DNA from: Panonychus citri
Taxonomy: Eukaryota > Arthropoda > Arachnida > Trombidiformes > Tetranychidae
Length of the DNA stretch: 64,000 nt
Reading direction: 5' to 3'
Assembly (NCBI RefSeq): GCF_014898815.1
Contig: NW_026515411.1
Coordinates: 1 to 64,000, forward strand
Part shown: positions 36,710-48,722 of the stretch, in pieces
Layout: every line of letters begins with the position of its first letter
Position numbering within the stretch: position 1 is the stretch's first letter
Made by a program: the position numbers and the translations under genes
The notes under the pieces: generated by a model
Database searches by the model: none
Told to the model about the DNA's origin: nothing
The model's input: the letters and a program-made list of their open reading frames with translations, nothing else

Positions 36710-37989
36710 TTATGTTATTTCTAAATTTGCTTTATCTCGATTAAGTTGATCTTTGGTGAAAAGAACAGTAATCAAAGCAATTACAAGCATTAATAGAAAC
36801 GGAGAAAAAGCATAATACAAATTGTAGTATTGTAAAAGATGCGAAACTAAAACTGTCGCTGGCCAACTGATCAATTGATTAGAAAACATCATTAGAGTGA
36901 CACAAACTGATTCGGACATTGGATAATTGGCCTGGACAATGAAGTCCATTCCTATTGGGTAAGTTCCTGCTAACAAGAAGCCTAATAAAGTGACCACGAT
37001 TGTTACAAACAACTTGCTTCCCATTTCTAGGGAATAAATTAATAGCCCAAATAATGGAACCATAAGAATGGAGCTAATCAAAGTTACCAATTTATACTTT
37101 CTCGTTTTATCGGTTACCCAGGCCAATACTAGCGAACCGAATACACTTGAAAGAGACGCAATCGCACCGATTATACCAATCAGGATGTTTTGATTAGGAA
37201 AATATTTACTAATCATTGGACTTAATAGTCCAAGGACAACATTGGCCAGTGTTTGAAGAAAAGTAAAAGTGATTAATATAAAATTAGAGACTCGATTGGT
37301 AAGAATCACTTTCCATGATTCAATGAATTCCGTACTCAGCTGCTGCTTTAGCCGAGGCAAAACTTATGGATATTCAGCTGATTTTTACCAGAAATAAATT
37401 CAGAAAGTATAATAAAACCCACTCAAAGCGTAGTAGAAAAGAAACGTTCAAGGTCTATTTTTTGGACACTTGGTGAAGATCCATCGGGAACAGCGAGAGA
37501 TGGAAGATAATAACCTAATCCATTACCAAAGAACATCGGGAAAATAGCAATCGCCGTTATGGTCGAGGCTACTTCTGCAGGGAACCAGGTCAATGCAATA
37601 CTTGACGGGAGAAAAGCAAGAAAAGTTTGACCAGCAGCGACAATTGATTGGCCTAAACAAGTGATCAGAAAATTAGGATAGACGATTGAATAATATTTGA
37701 TTGCGGTTCCAATGAAATTAAATCCCGATGCCGAAATCATACAAAAACGGAGGCCAAACACATCCAAACAATAAGCTGAGATGAAACATGTTAACAAATA
37801 AACTGGACACCAAAGAGTCACTGTCCAGTCGATATCCGTGTTAGAAGCGCCAAAGTAAGGCCTTAAAATGTCCGCAATCACTTGGTACTGCGTCCATTGG
37901 GAGTTTGTATGTAAACAGGTCAAACAGTAAATCGTTAAGACCAAAAACCGATGTTTAGATAATTTGATTTTAACTTCATCTTTAATCAT
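36710..37989 (-). pseudogene. FLVCR: FLVCR-like (SLC49, MFS) transporter, frame-damaged
   Basis: FLVCR proteins are 12-helix plasma or organelle membrane transporters linked to choline, ethanolamine or heme. The first half starts at ATG 37989 (MIKDEVKIKLSKHRFLVL) and shows FLVCR features: QWTQYQVIADI, DWTVTLW, LDVFGLRFCMISASGFNF, LPSSIALTWFPAEVAS. The second half (36710 to ~37360) has ESWKVILTNRVSNF and GTYPIGMDFIVQANYPMSES. Between them (37365-37440) the frame is broken by a 1-nt loss, stops and a 2-nt loss; the 2-nt loss is shown by the fragment at 15.45 kb, which is in frame there. A very short intron (GTAAAAATC to CTAAAG) could skip part of this, but at ~43 nt it is doubtful. The combined length of ~425 codons is a little under the family norm. 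Confidence 0.78.
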
Positions 37990-38444
37990 ACTATTAATAC
38001 TCAAATAGTTTCATAGGTTAACCTTAACAATTGTGATTTGATTGTAACAATGACAAACTGTTTTGTTGGAAAGGTGTAAACATGAAATGAGACCTTCAAT
38101 GTTAAATTAATAGTCATGAAAGCGTAACAAACAACAAACTCATTTACTCAACTGTATTTACTTTTAATCAAATTAATGACATTCAATCAACTTCCCAATG
38201 ATTTATTTCATTTATAATACAACGACAAAAATTAAGTCAATTTCAAGACGTGAATCTAGTCTCAAGATAATGAGTTAATTAACGATGGACACAAGAATAA
38301 ACTTAAACTCAAATCTGAGGTCAGTTTTTAATCGAGATAAAACATGTAATCGTATCGAGATTGTTATTTTTGCTCAAATTTATTTTGCTATTTTGTTTTG
38401 ATTGTAGGTACAATCCAGATCATCGACATCATTGATTAATACAA
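37990..38444. other. Spacer between transporter and copy H
   Basis: AT-rich 5' flank of the transporter and 3' flank of copy H. From about 38225 it matches the spacer at 15535-15773. No coding frame. Confidence 0.45.
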
Positions 38445-41400
38445 TTAATCGATTGTTATACATTCGACATGTTTTTCGAGAAATTGTTGAGCCTGTTGTT
38501 TATAGATACGATATTCAATCAATTTTTTACATATTTTCCTTACATCATCTTTAATTTTATCTAAATTGTTACGATTTCCTTTAGCTTTTGCAATTTGACG
38601 TTCGTAAATGTTTAAACAATGTTTCATTGCTTGTTTTCCAAGATTGATACGATCGGTTTCAAGAAGATAACCTTGATATGTTGATTTGCACAAAAGCGTC
38701 GCGATTTTAAACAATTGTTCAGAATCACCCAAATTCTTGTTTACATTAATCAATAACTGAGTCGATCGAAGCATATGAGTAATATAATTTCCTGGTCTCT
38801 TTAATATGCCACTTGGTGTCCTTTGAAGAGGGAATAGACGCGAAGGTACAGTCAAGTCAAAAAGACCTTCAAACGTATAGTCTGAATCAGTTGAACTTTC
38901 CTCATCTGATGTAGACCCTTGTGAAGTAATTGGAGATTGAAATGATTTTGTAAGTACCTTTTGTGAGAATCGATAGTCTTTAGTCAGAAAATAATGATGA
39001 GCAATTCGATAGAGTGATTTGTAATGCTGATGATAATCTTCTAAAATGTGAAGAAACTCTTCAAGGCACATTTGTACTATTCTGGTGAATAGTTTCTCAC
39101 TGTCACTTTCGAGGATTTCATCTTGGACCAGAGTAACCAAATCAGTCACCGTTTCGTTGGCATCTTCCATAATTTCATCATCTGTTTCATCTCTTGGATT
39201 AAACTTGGCAACGTAATAGCTTTTTTCAGCACGAATTAGAAACAACATGATCTGTGATAATATTTTTGCTGGCGGAGTTTTGTGCCTATAAATATACTTG
39301 AGGACACAAGCGTGAATACGATAGTGAATTTCGGCGCGAAAACACTTATTATTGACATTATTACGGTAACTTAGTATTGCTGGAGTTGAGAGCATATGAA
39401 TCTTAGATAATTCATAATATCGAAGTGTTTGTAAGATGTTACTTCTTTCAGCAATTTTTCCTAAGAAATAATAATTCATCCAAATTTCATCAGCATTAGC
39501 AAATTTGTTAGCTGATTCGAAGCAAACTCGAGCTTGATCTAAGAACTGCTTTCGCCGTTGATTCATTGCTTCTTTTCTCGAATTTTCCAAAACTGGTCCA
39601 AATTTTATGATCCGAGAAATATAACTCGCGATGTTATAAGCACACTTCCCATTTTCGAACCATACCTTTGAATTATTATCTTTAAGCCGAATCGCTTCAT
39701 TGAAACACCGAAATACTTTTTCTCCTAAAAGCAACATTTCTTCAGTAGATGAGTAGAAATCTCGACAACTCTGTTTTAAAAGAAATTAGAGATTAATTAA
39801 AGATTAGAAATTTAACAAAATAAACACAAGATTAAATACTTACAGTCGAAGAATATTGATCAATTTGCCTCGTTATTGCGAGAGCACAACCAACCCATGA
39901 ATCAAATCGACTTCGATTTAAAGTTAAATCGAGAATATAAAATTTGATGGCTTTTCTATGAAATAGATAAATAATATTATTAGAAATCATTTAAATTTGC
40001 GAGCGATTATAATGAAATAACTTACTCCAACTCCTCGTTTTTCAAGTGATAATCAGCTAAATAATAGTAAAGATCTCGAGTAACATGATTTTTTGGAATA
40101 CTTGTAGTAGGCTCAATTGATTTTCCATGATCGATATATTCTTTGACGGAATTAGAAAATCTTTCAGGATTTAAATTGTCAGGGACCAAGGGAAGTAAAT
40201 TGCGTAGAAGCTCTTCAGTATTTAAATCAATAGAGTTATCTTTTTCACTATCAAACTTTGGTAAAGTTTCAGGGATGAAGTAATTGTAAATAGAACGAAC
40301 GTCCTTCCAATGTAGAGAAACTCCCGATTCATGATTAGCTGATAGAAAGCTACATTTTAATTGTTTGTAAAAACAACCAAGGCAGCTGAGAATTAGTCCC
40401 TCTTTGATTCTGCTACATTGAAAAATCAGATAATCAAGTGCGAGGGATAAAAACTCGCCATTTGAGTGACAACATGCTCCTTTATTCCTAGATAATCGTG
40501 AACTGAACCAATCAAACCAGTGATTTTTCCTTCGTCTAATTTACCATCTCGCATTTCATTTATGAATGTTTGTAGAATACAAGTCCAGGCCATTACATTG
40601 TAATCTTCAGTTCCTAATTTGAGCAAATTAATGGCCAACTCTCGATCAATTGATAGTTTATCTCCATTCTTTAAACAAGCTCGTAACAATTTTAACAATC
40701 GATCAGTTAATTGTTTACTTTTAGCAATAATTTCGATTCCACGTTTCCATTGTTTTGATGACTGAATGGCGCGACAAAGGTACACTTCTTCTTGTCTAGA
40801 GAGCTCAGATTTAGATGCTAATAGTTCAACAATTTCCTCGTGTCGATGTTGATCCAATAACGTGTCCAAATTATTTCATTCATCTTGTTCATCATTGATC
40901 TAAGACTAGAAGAGTTATAGACAGTCTGATTTGCCGCTTGCACTAATTTGAGGTTAGACTTTTCGAAAACTTCATTTGCCATTAGAAGATAATCAACTTT
41001 AGATTCTTTGATTCCTCGAAGAATCATGAGACGAATGAAAAATTTATCATAATCGTTGGGATTCAATAAATCTCGGAGATATGGAATTGATTCAGTCAAA
41101 AATATTGCTTCAGATTGATTAAACTTCACTTCATTGGCAGTTAAGATCAATTTTGTCGCTAATATTCCAATACCACTGGTACAAAGCGTTGAAAGTTTGG
41201 ACCTTTTTCGATAAATTCCATACAGATCCATGAAATTAGAAGGTAATTTGATTGCAGGATCTGTTTGCTATTTCGTAGAGAAGATCAGAGATGTTGCAGG
41301 TGGATTTGTTTTGAGACGAATGGTATTTGTTTCGGAGCGATAACATGTTAAACAACGTTCCACTTGAGCTTTCTGCCTGTGTATGTATTCTCAACTCATC

Positions 41401-42096
41401 GCCTTTCTGGACTATTTCACGAGTTAAAACACTTTCGGGAAATATGAAGAAAACCTTTTGTACATATTGTCGATCAGTTGTAATGGTTGTTCTTTTTTTA
41501 TCACGAACCGATCTTCGTTTCATAGATACCCAGGACTTGACCCATGTGGTCTTTCGCTTATTATTTTGATTGTGCTCTTTGCAGAACTCGGACAGACTGG
41601 AGGAGCATTGAAGTATTTGGGACAGGATTGAAGAGATAGTGATTGGATATTAACGAATTGTATCGACTTTATGTTCTGTCATTTTGTTTTAACGTCTATC
41701 AAGGCTGAAATTAGAGATTTGAAGAGTTATAGTTGTGCTATTGAGATCGAAACTTAAAGATTCGAAAATTTTCGTTTTGCTTCACTTTCTGTCTCATGGA
41801 GTTGTTTTAAATTTCCAGTACCTAGAAGTTTCTATCATTCTTTCTAAGTCTTCTACCAGATTCCAACTTACAACAAGACGGACAGGCAATTTGGATTCAA
41901 AGATGGCGAAAAGCCACATCTTTTCCTTTCAATGGCTTTGAGATAATCAGTTTCGACGAGTTTAGATTTACACAAGACACAAAAAAAATCATTTTCTTGT
42001 TTACACTTTCCACAAAATGTTTTAAACATTTTGAACATAAAAACATCACTTTGATCGTGACCATAAGTCCAGATTGTCGTTTGATTGACTACTCAT
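38445..42096 (-). pseudogene. TRIM-CABIN1 family copy H (internal deletion)
   Basis: Exon 4 (38445-39770, 442 codons) and exon 3 (39844-39955) are clean, and exon 2 begins at 40026 with a normal donor. Exon 2 is degraded: shifts near 40480 and 40875, many losses at 41230-41900, and a ~1.7 kb deletion joining the middle region directly to the RING-like start near 41908. The RING fragment (to ATG 42096) also has lost bases. No 9-nt first exon is recognised. An in-frame 3' module downstream of a ruined 5' end suggests recent decay or poor assembly of the 41-42 kb part. The pair with the transporter mirrors the 14.9-18.0 kb block. Confidence 0.78.
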
Positions 42097-43147
42097 TTCT
42101 TGTTGATAAAAGATCAAATTTTGAGTTAAACAATGTAATATTAGTCAAGAGATGATCAAAGGAGTTAAAATCAAAATATTGAAGGCCAATTCCAACATGA
42201 CATGAGCTTTAAAATTGTTGTTTGGAAATTTTAATCCTGCAAAGTAACTGTAGAGACGATAAGATTGGCACCATTAATTAATTACCATTTAGCTAGATAA
42301 TTAGATTTAACAATTTAACATTTTCTTGCTTGTCAATGTTGATAATCACATCCATTTGTATAAGTAAACATTGTTATTAAACAATTAACCTCGTTAACAA
42401 TTCTTATGACCAAATTTCACATCCTTAAACATCGGAAACACTGAAACAAATTTAAAGGCTTATTGATAATTGCAAGTTGATTCAGTTTCTTGTTAATAAT
42501 TGTTACAAATTAAAGACTCAAAGGGGAAACCAAAGTAAAACTTAAGATTCATTAAATTAAAAGAACAAATTACATAATTTGAGGCCGAAACGAAGCTCAA
42601 AGTTTAAGGCAACGAGACTCGTTGAACGAGAGTTAAAGTAACAGTTTTTTTACTCTTCATTTTAAAAAATAGAAAAAAGAGAAAAACAAAAAAAGCGCGA
42701 GATTCGAATCAAATTATTTAATTACCAGAAATTTTATTCTTAATTACAATTTAATTGGAATATTTGTTTATCTGGTTCTTAGAGCTTATCATATACCATA
42801 GATTCAAATTTTTGATGGCCCATTTAAAGGAGAACGTTGATCAATTATTGATTCGATGAAGTGGAATTATGGAAATTTCAAAAGTTCGGTGAGTTTCTTT
42901 CGAGAAAACCAAAGATCTCAAGTCATAAAATAATAACAGAAAATGTTTTTCATAAAAATAAAATAATCATGCAAATTGAACAAATTGAGTTTCGTTAAGA
43001 ATTGGAAATGGTTCTTGCAATTTAAAAAATATTCTTTAAAAAATCTCTCACCATGGAAATCAATTAATAAAATTAATCAATTGTTACAAATTCGACGTTT
43101 TTCGAGAAATTGTTGAGTCTGTTGCTTATATTAATCGATCAATACAA
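42097..43147. other. Spacer between H and I
   Basis: 42300-43050 is a diverged duplicate of 48005-48720 ('gttaacaattcttatgaccaaa', 'gagaaaaccaaagatct'). Homopolymers are shorter in the 48-kb copy. A decayed exon 4 end lies at 43075-43130, next to the intact end of copy I. No coding frame. Confidence 0.6.
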
Positions 43148-46100
43148 TTAATCAATTGTTATACATTCGTCGTGTTTTTCGAGAAATTGTTGAGCCTGTT
43201 GTTTATAGATAGGATATTCCATCAATTTGTTACAAATTCTCCTTATATCAACTTTTATTTGATCTAAATTGTTACGATTTCCTTTTGCTTTTGCAATGCG
43301 ACTTTCGTGAATGTTGAAACAATGTTCCATTGCTTGCTTTCCAAGATTTTCCTGATCGGTTTCACAAAGATATTCTTCAAATGCTTCTGAGCTCAGAAGC
43401 ATTGTGATTTTGAACAATTGTTCAGCATCTCCCAAATTCTTGTTTACATTAATCAATAACTGAGTCGATCGAAGCATATGAGTAATAAAACTTCCTGGTC
43501 TGTCAAATATCGCATCTAGGTCCATTAGATCAGGGAGTACGTCCCAATCTCTAGTCAAGTCAAAAAGACCATCAAACCTATGCCTGTATTCTGAAACAGT
43601 TGAAATTTCCCCATTTGATGTAGACCCTTGTGAATTAGGTGGAAATAGAAAACTACCTGAAAGTATCTTTTGTGAGAATTGATAGTCTTCAGTCAGAAAA
43701 TAATGATGAGCAATTCGAAAGAGTGATTTGTAATGCTGAGATAATTCTCTTAAAATATCTAAAATCGCTTCAAGACACATTTGTACTATTCTGGTGAATA
43801 GTTGCTCGCTATCACTTTCGAGGATTCCATCATGGACCAGAGTAGCCAAATCAGTCATCGTTGAGTTGACATCTTGCATGATTTCATCATCTGTTTCATC
43901 TCTTAGATTAAACTCAGAACCGAAATAGCTTTTTTTAGCACGAGTTAGAAACAACATAATCTGTGATAATATTTTTGTTGGCGGAGTTTTGTGCCTATTA
44001 ATATACTTGAGGACACAAGCGTGAATACGATAGTGAATTTCGTTGCCAAAATTATCACAAATTCCATAGTCATAAACGATTCCGCAATTTGCTGCACTTG
44101 AGAATATATGAAGCTTAGATAATTCATATAAGTGTTTGTAAGATGTTACTTTTCAGCAATTTTTCCTAAGAAATAATAATTCATCCAAATTTCATCAGCA
44201 TTAGCAAATTTGTTAGCTGATTCGAAGCAAACTCGAGCTTGATCTAAGAATTGCTTTTCGCCGATTGTTTCTTTTCTCGAATTTTCCAACACTGGTCCAA
44301 TTTTATGATTCGAGAAATATAACTCGCGATGTTATAAGCACTTTCCATTTTCGAACCATACCTTGAATTATTATTTAAGCCGAAGCTTCATTGAAACACC
44401 GAAATACTTTTCTTCTAAAGCAACATTTCTTCAGTAGATGAGCAGAAATCGACAACTCTGTTTTAAAAGAAATTAGAGATTAATTAAGATTAGAAATTAA
44501 CAAAATAAACACAAGATTAAATACTTACAGTCGAAGAATATTGATCAATTTGACGTTATTGCGAGAGCACAACCAACCCATGAATCAAATCGACTTCGAT
44601 TCAAAGTTAAATCAAGAATATAAAATTTGATGGCTTTTCTATGAATTAGATAAATAATATTATTAGAAATCATTTAAATTTGCGAGCTATTAAAATGAAT
44701 TAACTTACTGAAAGTGGCCGTGTTTTAAGTAATAATCAGCTAAATAATAGTAAAGATCTCGAGTAACATGATTTTTTGGAATAATTGTTGTAAGCTCAAT
44801 TGATTTTCCATGATCGATAAATTCTTTGACAGAATTGGAAAATCTTTCAGGATTTAAATTTTCAGGGACCAAGGGAAGTAAATTGCGTAGAAGCTCTACA
44901 GTATTTAAATCGATTGATTTATCTGTTTCACTATCAAATTTTGCCAAAGTTTCAGGGATGAAGTAATTGTAAATAGGACGAATGTCCTTCCAACGTAGAG
45001 AAACTCCCGACTCATGATTAGCTGATAGAAAGCTACATTCTAATTGTTTGTAATAACAGCCAAGGCAGCTGAGAATTAGCCCCTCTTTGATTCTGCTACA
45101 TTGAAAAATCAGATAATCAAGTGCGAGAGATAAAAACTCTCCATTGTAATCACAACAAGCATCTCTATGACCTAAATAATCGTGAACTGAACCAATCAAA
45201 CCGGTGATTTTTCCTTCGTCTAATTTACCATCTCGCATTTCATTTATGAATGTTTGTAGAATACAAGTCCAGGCCATTGCATTGTAATCTTTGGTCCCTA
45301 ATTTTAGCAATTTGATGGCCAATTCTCGATCAATTGATAGTTTATCTCCATTCTTTAAACAAGCTCGTAACAGTTTTAACAATCGATCAGTTAATTGTTT
45401 ACTTTTAGCAATAATTTCGATTCCACGTTTCCATTGTTTTGATGACTGAATGGCGCGACAAAGGTACATTTCTTCTTGTCTAGAGAGCTCCGATTTAGAT
45501 GCTAATAGTTCAACAATTTCCTCGTGTCGATGTTGGTCCAATAACGTATCCAAATTATTTTCGTTCATCTCGTTGATCATTGATTTAAGAATAGACGAAC
45601 TATAAACTGTTTGATTTGCTCTTTGCACTAATTTGACGTTAGACTTTTCGAAAACTTCATTTGCCATTAGAAGATAATCAACTTTAGATTCTTTGATTCC
45701 TCGAAGAATCATGAGACGAATGAAAAATTTATCATAATCGTTGGGATTCAATAAATCTCGCAGATATGGAATTGATTCAGTCAAAAATATTGCTTCAGAT
45801 TGATTAAACTTCACTTCATTGGCAGTTAAGATCAATTTTGTCGCTAATATTCCAATACCACTGGTACAAAACGTTGAAGGTTTGGACAATGGATAACTTT
45901 TTCGATGAATTCCATACAGAACCATGAACTTAGAAGGTAATTTGATATAAGCTGCTTTGTCTACTATTTCGTAAAGAAGATCGCTAATAAGCAGATCGAT
46001 TTGTTTTCCTTTTGATACGAATGGTATTTGTTTCGAGCGATAACGGGTTAAAATTAAATGTTGCACTTGAGTTTCGTGCTGAGTATGTATCATTAACTCG

Positions 46101-48033
46101 TCGCCTTTCTGGACTATTTCACGAGTTAAAACACTTTCTGGGAACATGAAGAAAATCTTTTTGTACATATTGTCGACTGTTGCATCGGTTATCTTCTTAT
46201 TTCGAACTGGTCTCCGTTTGACAGATAACTCAGGACTTGATCCTCTTGATCCTATGGTCTTTCGCTTATTATTTTGATTTAGGGCTTTCTTGTGAGAACT
46301 ACGGATAGACCGAGGAGCATTGCCATTTGGAACAGGATTGGAAGAGATAGTGATTGATATTAACGAATTAGGATCGACTTTATGTTCTATCATTTTGTTT
46401 TTAACGTCTATTAAGGCTGAAATGACAGATTTTAAAGAAGCATAGCTGGTGTCATTGAGATCGAAACTTAAAGATTTTCGAACATTTTCTTGCTTTGTTT
46501 CACTTTCCTTTCGTCGCTCATGGAGTTGTTTTAAATTCTCCATAACTTCTAAAAGTTTCCTCTTTCTTTCTAAGCCTAGCTGCGGATTCCAACTTTTCAG
46601 ATAATTAAGACGGACGGGCAATTCTGATTCTAAAGATGGTGAAAGTTTCAACATCTCTGAGACTAATACACGAGCTTTAAAGTAATTGCCATCCTTCATT
46701 AATCCTTTGATTGCGAGTTGTAGACAATTATTGTGATCATTGAGCACGAAATAAAGACCCATTAAAGTGTCGAGAACAAACCAATTGGTTGGATCGATTC
46801 GATGAGCTTCTTCGAAACATATTCGAGCAAACTGCAAATCTACTGACTGATTAAGTGCTCGTTTACCAGTTTCAATTAATAGAGTAACATCACCACCAGC
46901 AATGGAAGAACAGTCGAGAAAATAATCCAAATCGTTTTTTCTAAGTTGTTTCTGGTTTGTGAGGTGAACAAACTTTTGTTGGATAGAGTTGATAAGATTG
47001 CCTGACTTACAGGGGCAGGATGGAGAGTTACAGTCATTTTTATGGCGAAGATGATCTTTGATAAAGTCGTGAGTCAATTTAAGTATATTATCTGGAAAGA
47101 ATGGACTATGATTAGACTTCCAGTTCCGTGGACCAGGAACCAACTCATGAAGAACAGTCTCTTCGATCCAGTTAAAACCCGATTTTGTTAATTCAGGAAT
47201 ATTATACGATTGGACGATCTCTTCAACCCACAGCCGTAATTTCGAGTCCGCAAGTTTATAGTTGAGTTTATCCGACTTGATTAAATTAATTATCCAAGTT
47301 TATCACTGCGATTCAATAGATTCAAAATTGTTTAACTTTGTCCACTGAAGCTCGCAAAGAGTCTAATTGATCTTTGTTAATGTTCACATAAGATTCCAAT
47401 TTTGCAAGTGGTTGATTTGCTTATCGAACTTGTCCTTTTCTTTTCAATCTCATTCGTATACTCTTTAGTTTTATGTTCAATAGATCCAATTGCTTTTGTA
47501 CATCAGCAAGATAAATTTTAATATTTTCGGTTACTCTTGATGTTGTTGGTATTGTTGTTGTTGTTGTCTAATTCAATTGGTACGATATTAGAAGAATTGT
47601 TATTCTTTGCACATTTCGCACAAAACAATTCACTGGTTTCATTGTCGAAAAATTGAGCGATACATTTGCTACATTTGGAACATGGTTGATCATCAGTCTC
47701 CGAACTGAGAATCACAGCACAACATCGTTTTGATGGTAAAATTGTTCTATGAAAACTAAGTAAATGAGGCTCACAAAAATCTTTTTCATCACAAAAACAA
47801 TGGAAAATGGCTTGATTGTTACAAACGGAATCATCTCTACATCTTTTCCTTTCAATGGCTTTGAGATAATCAGTTTCGACGAGTTTAGATTTACACAAGA
47901 CACACAAATCATTTTCTTGTTTACACTTTTCACAAAATGTTTTTAAACATTTGTGAACATAAAAAACATCACTTTGATCGTGACCACAGTCCAACTTGTT
48001 GATCAATTGATCAATGTTGATAATCACATCCAT
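43148..48033 (-). pseudogene. TRIM-CABIN1 family copy I (nearly complete)
   Basis: Exons: exon 2 44709-48033, exon 3 44529-44638 (110 nt, two short), exon 4 43148-44457. The likely start is ATG 48033 (MDVIINIDQLINKLDCGH) inside what is exon 2 elsewhere, because no 9-nt first exon is seen upstream. The RING-like region is complete (FCEKC...CVLC), as are B-box-like and CxxC parts. The main frame, 812 codons, covers the helical linker through the CABIN1 blocks. Lesions concentrate at 47290-47560 (coiled coil) and 44100-44560 (start of exon 4, intron, exon 3), always lost bases, with the intron equally affected. That pattern fits local sequence error. The rest is as clean as B and G. Confidence 0.78.
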
Positions 48034-48722
48034 TTTTAATAAGTAAACATTGTCATTAAACAATTAACCTCGTTAACAATTCTTATGACCAAATTTCCAC
48101 AACCAAAAGGAAAACACTGGAAACAAATTTAAAGGCGCATTGATAATTGCAAGTTGATTCAGTTTTTTGATTCACAATATTGTTACAAATTAATTAAAGA
48201 CTCAAAGGGGAAACCAAAGCGTAACTTAAGATTCTTTAAATTATAAGAACAAATTATCTTATTTAATGCCGAAACGAAGTTAAAGTTTAAGAAAACATGG
48301 CTTAAAACTGAGTAATAACAGATTTTTATTCTTAATTTTAAAAATAGAAAAAGAGAAAACAAAAAGGCGAGATTCGAATCAAAATTACCAGAATTTTATT
48401 CTTAATTTTAATTTAATTGGAATTTGTTTATCTGGTTCTTAGAGCTTTTCATATACCAAAAATTCAAATTTTGCTGATCCATGTAAAGGTGAACTTTTAT
48501 CAATAAATGATTGTATCGAGTGGAATAATGGAAATTTCAAAGTTCGTTGAGTTTCTTTCGAGAAAACCAAAGATCTTTAGTCAAAAATAGCAGAAAAATA
48601 TTTTCGTTGTAATAAGAATAGTTATTCAAATTGAACAAATTTAGTTTTGTTAAGAATTAGAAAAGATTCTTGCAAATTCGAGAAATATTGTTGAAAGAAC
48701 CTCTCATCATGAAAATCGATTG
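48034..48722. repeat. Spacer duplicate of 42300-43050
   Basis: It starts right at the 5' end of copy I's open frame and extends to the 3' flank of copy J. It matches the H-I spacer throughout, with several shortened homopolymers around 48300-48380. No open frame. Confidence 0.6.

Noticed and set aside
47712..47933. Short minus-strand frames overlapping the RING-like region in another frame (also 35206, 21285, 28682)
   Set aside because: Shadow frames of the zinc-cluster exon; they recur only because the paralogues are similar.
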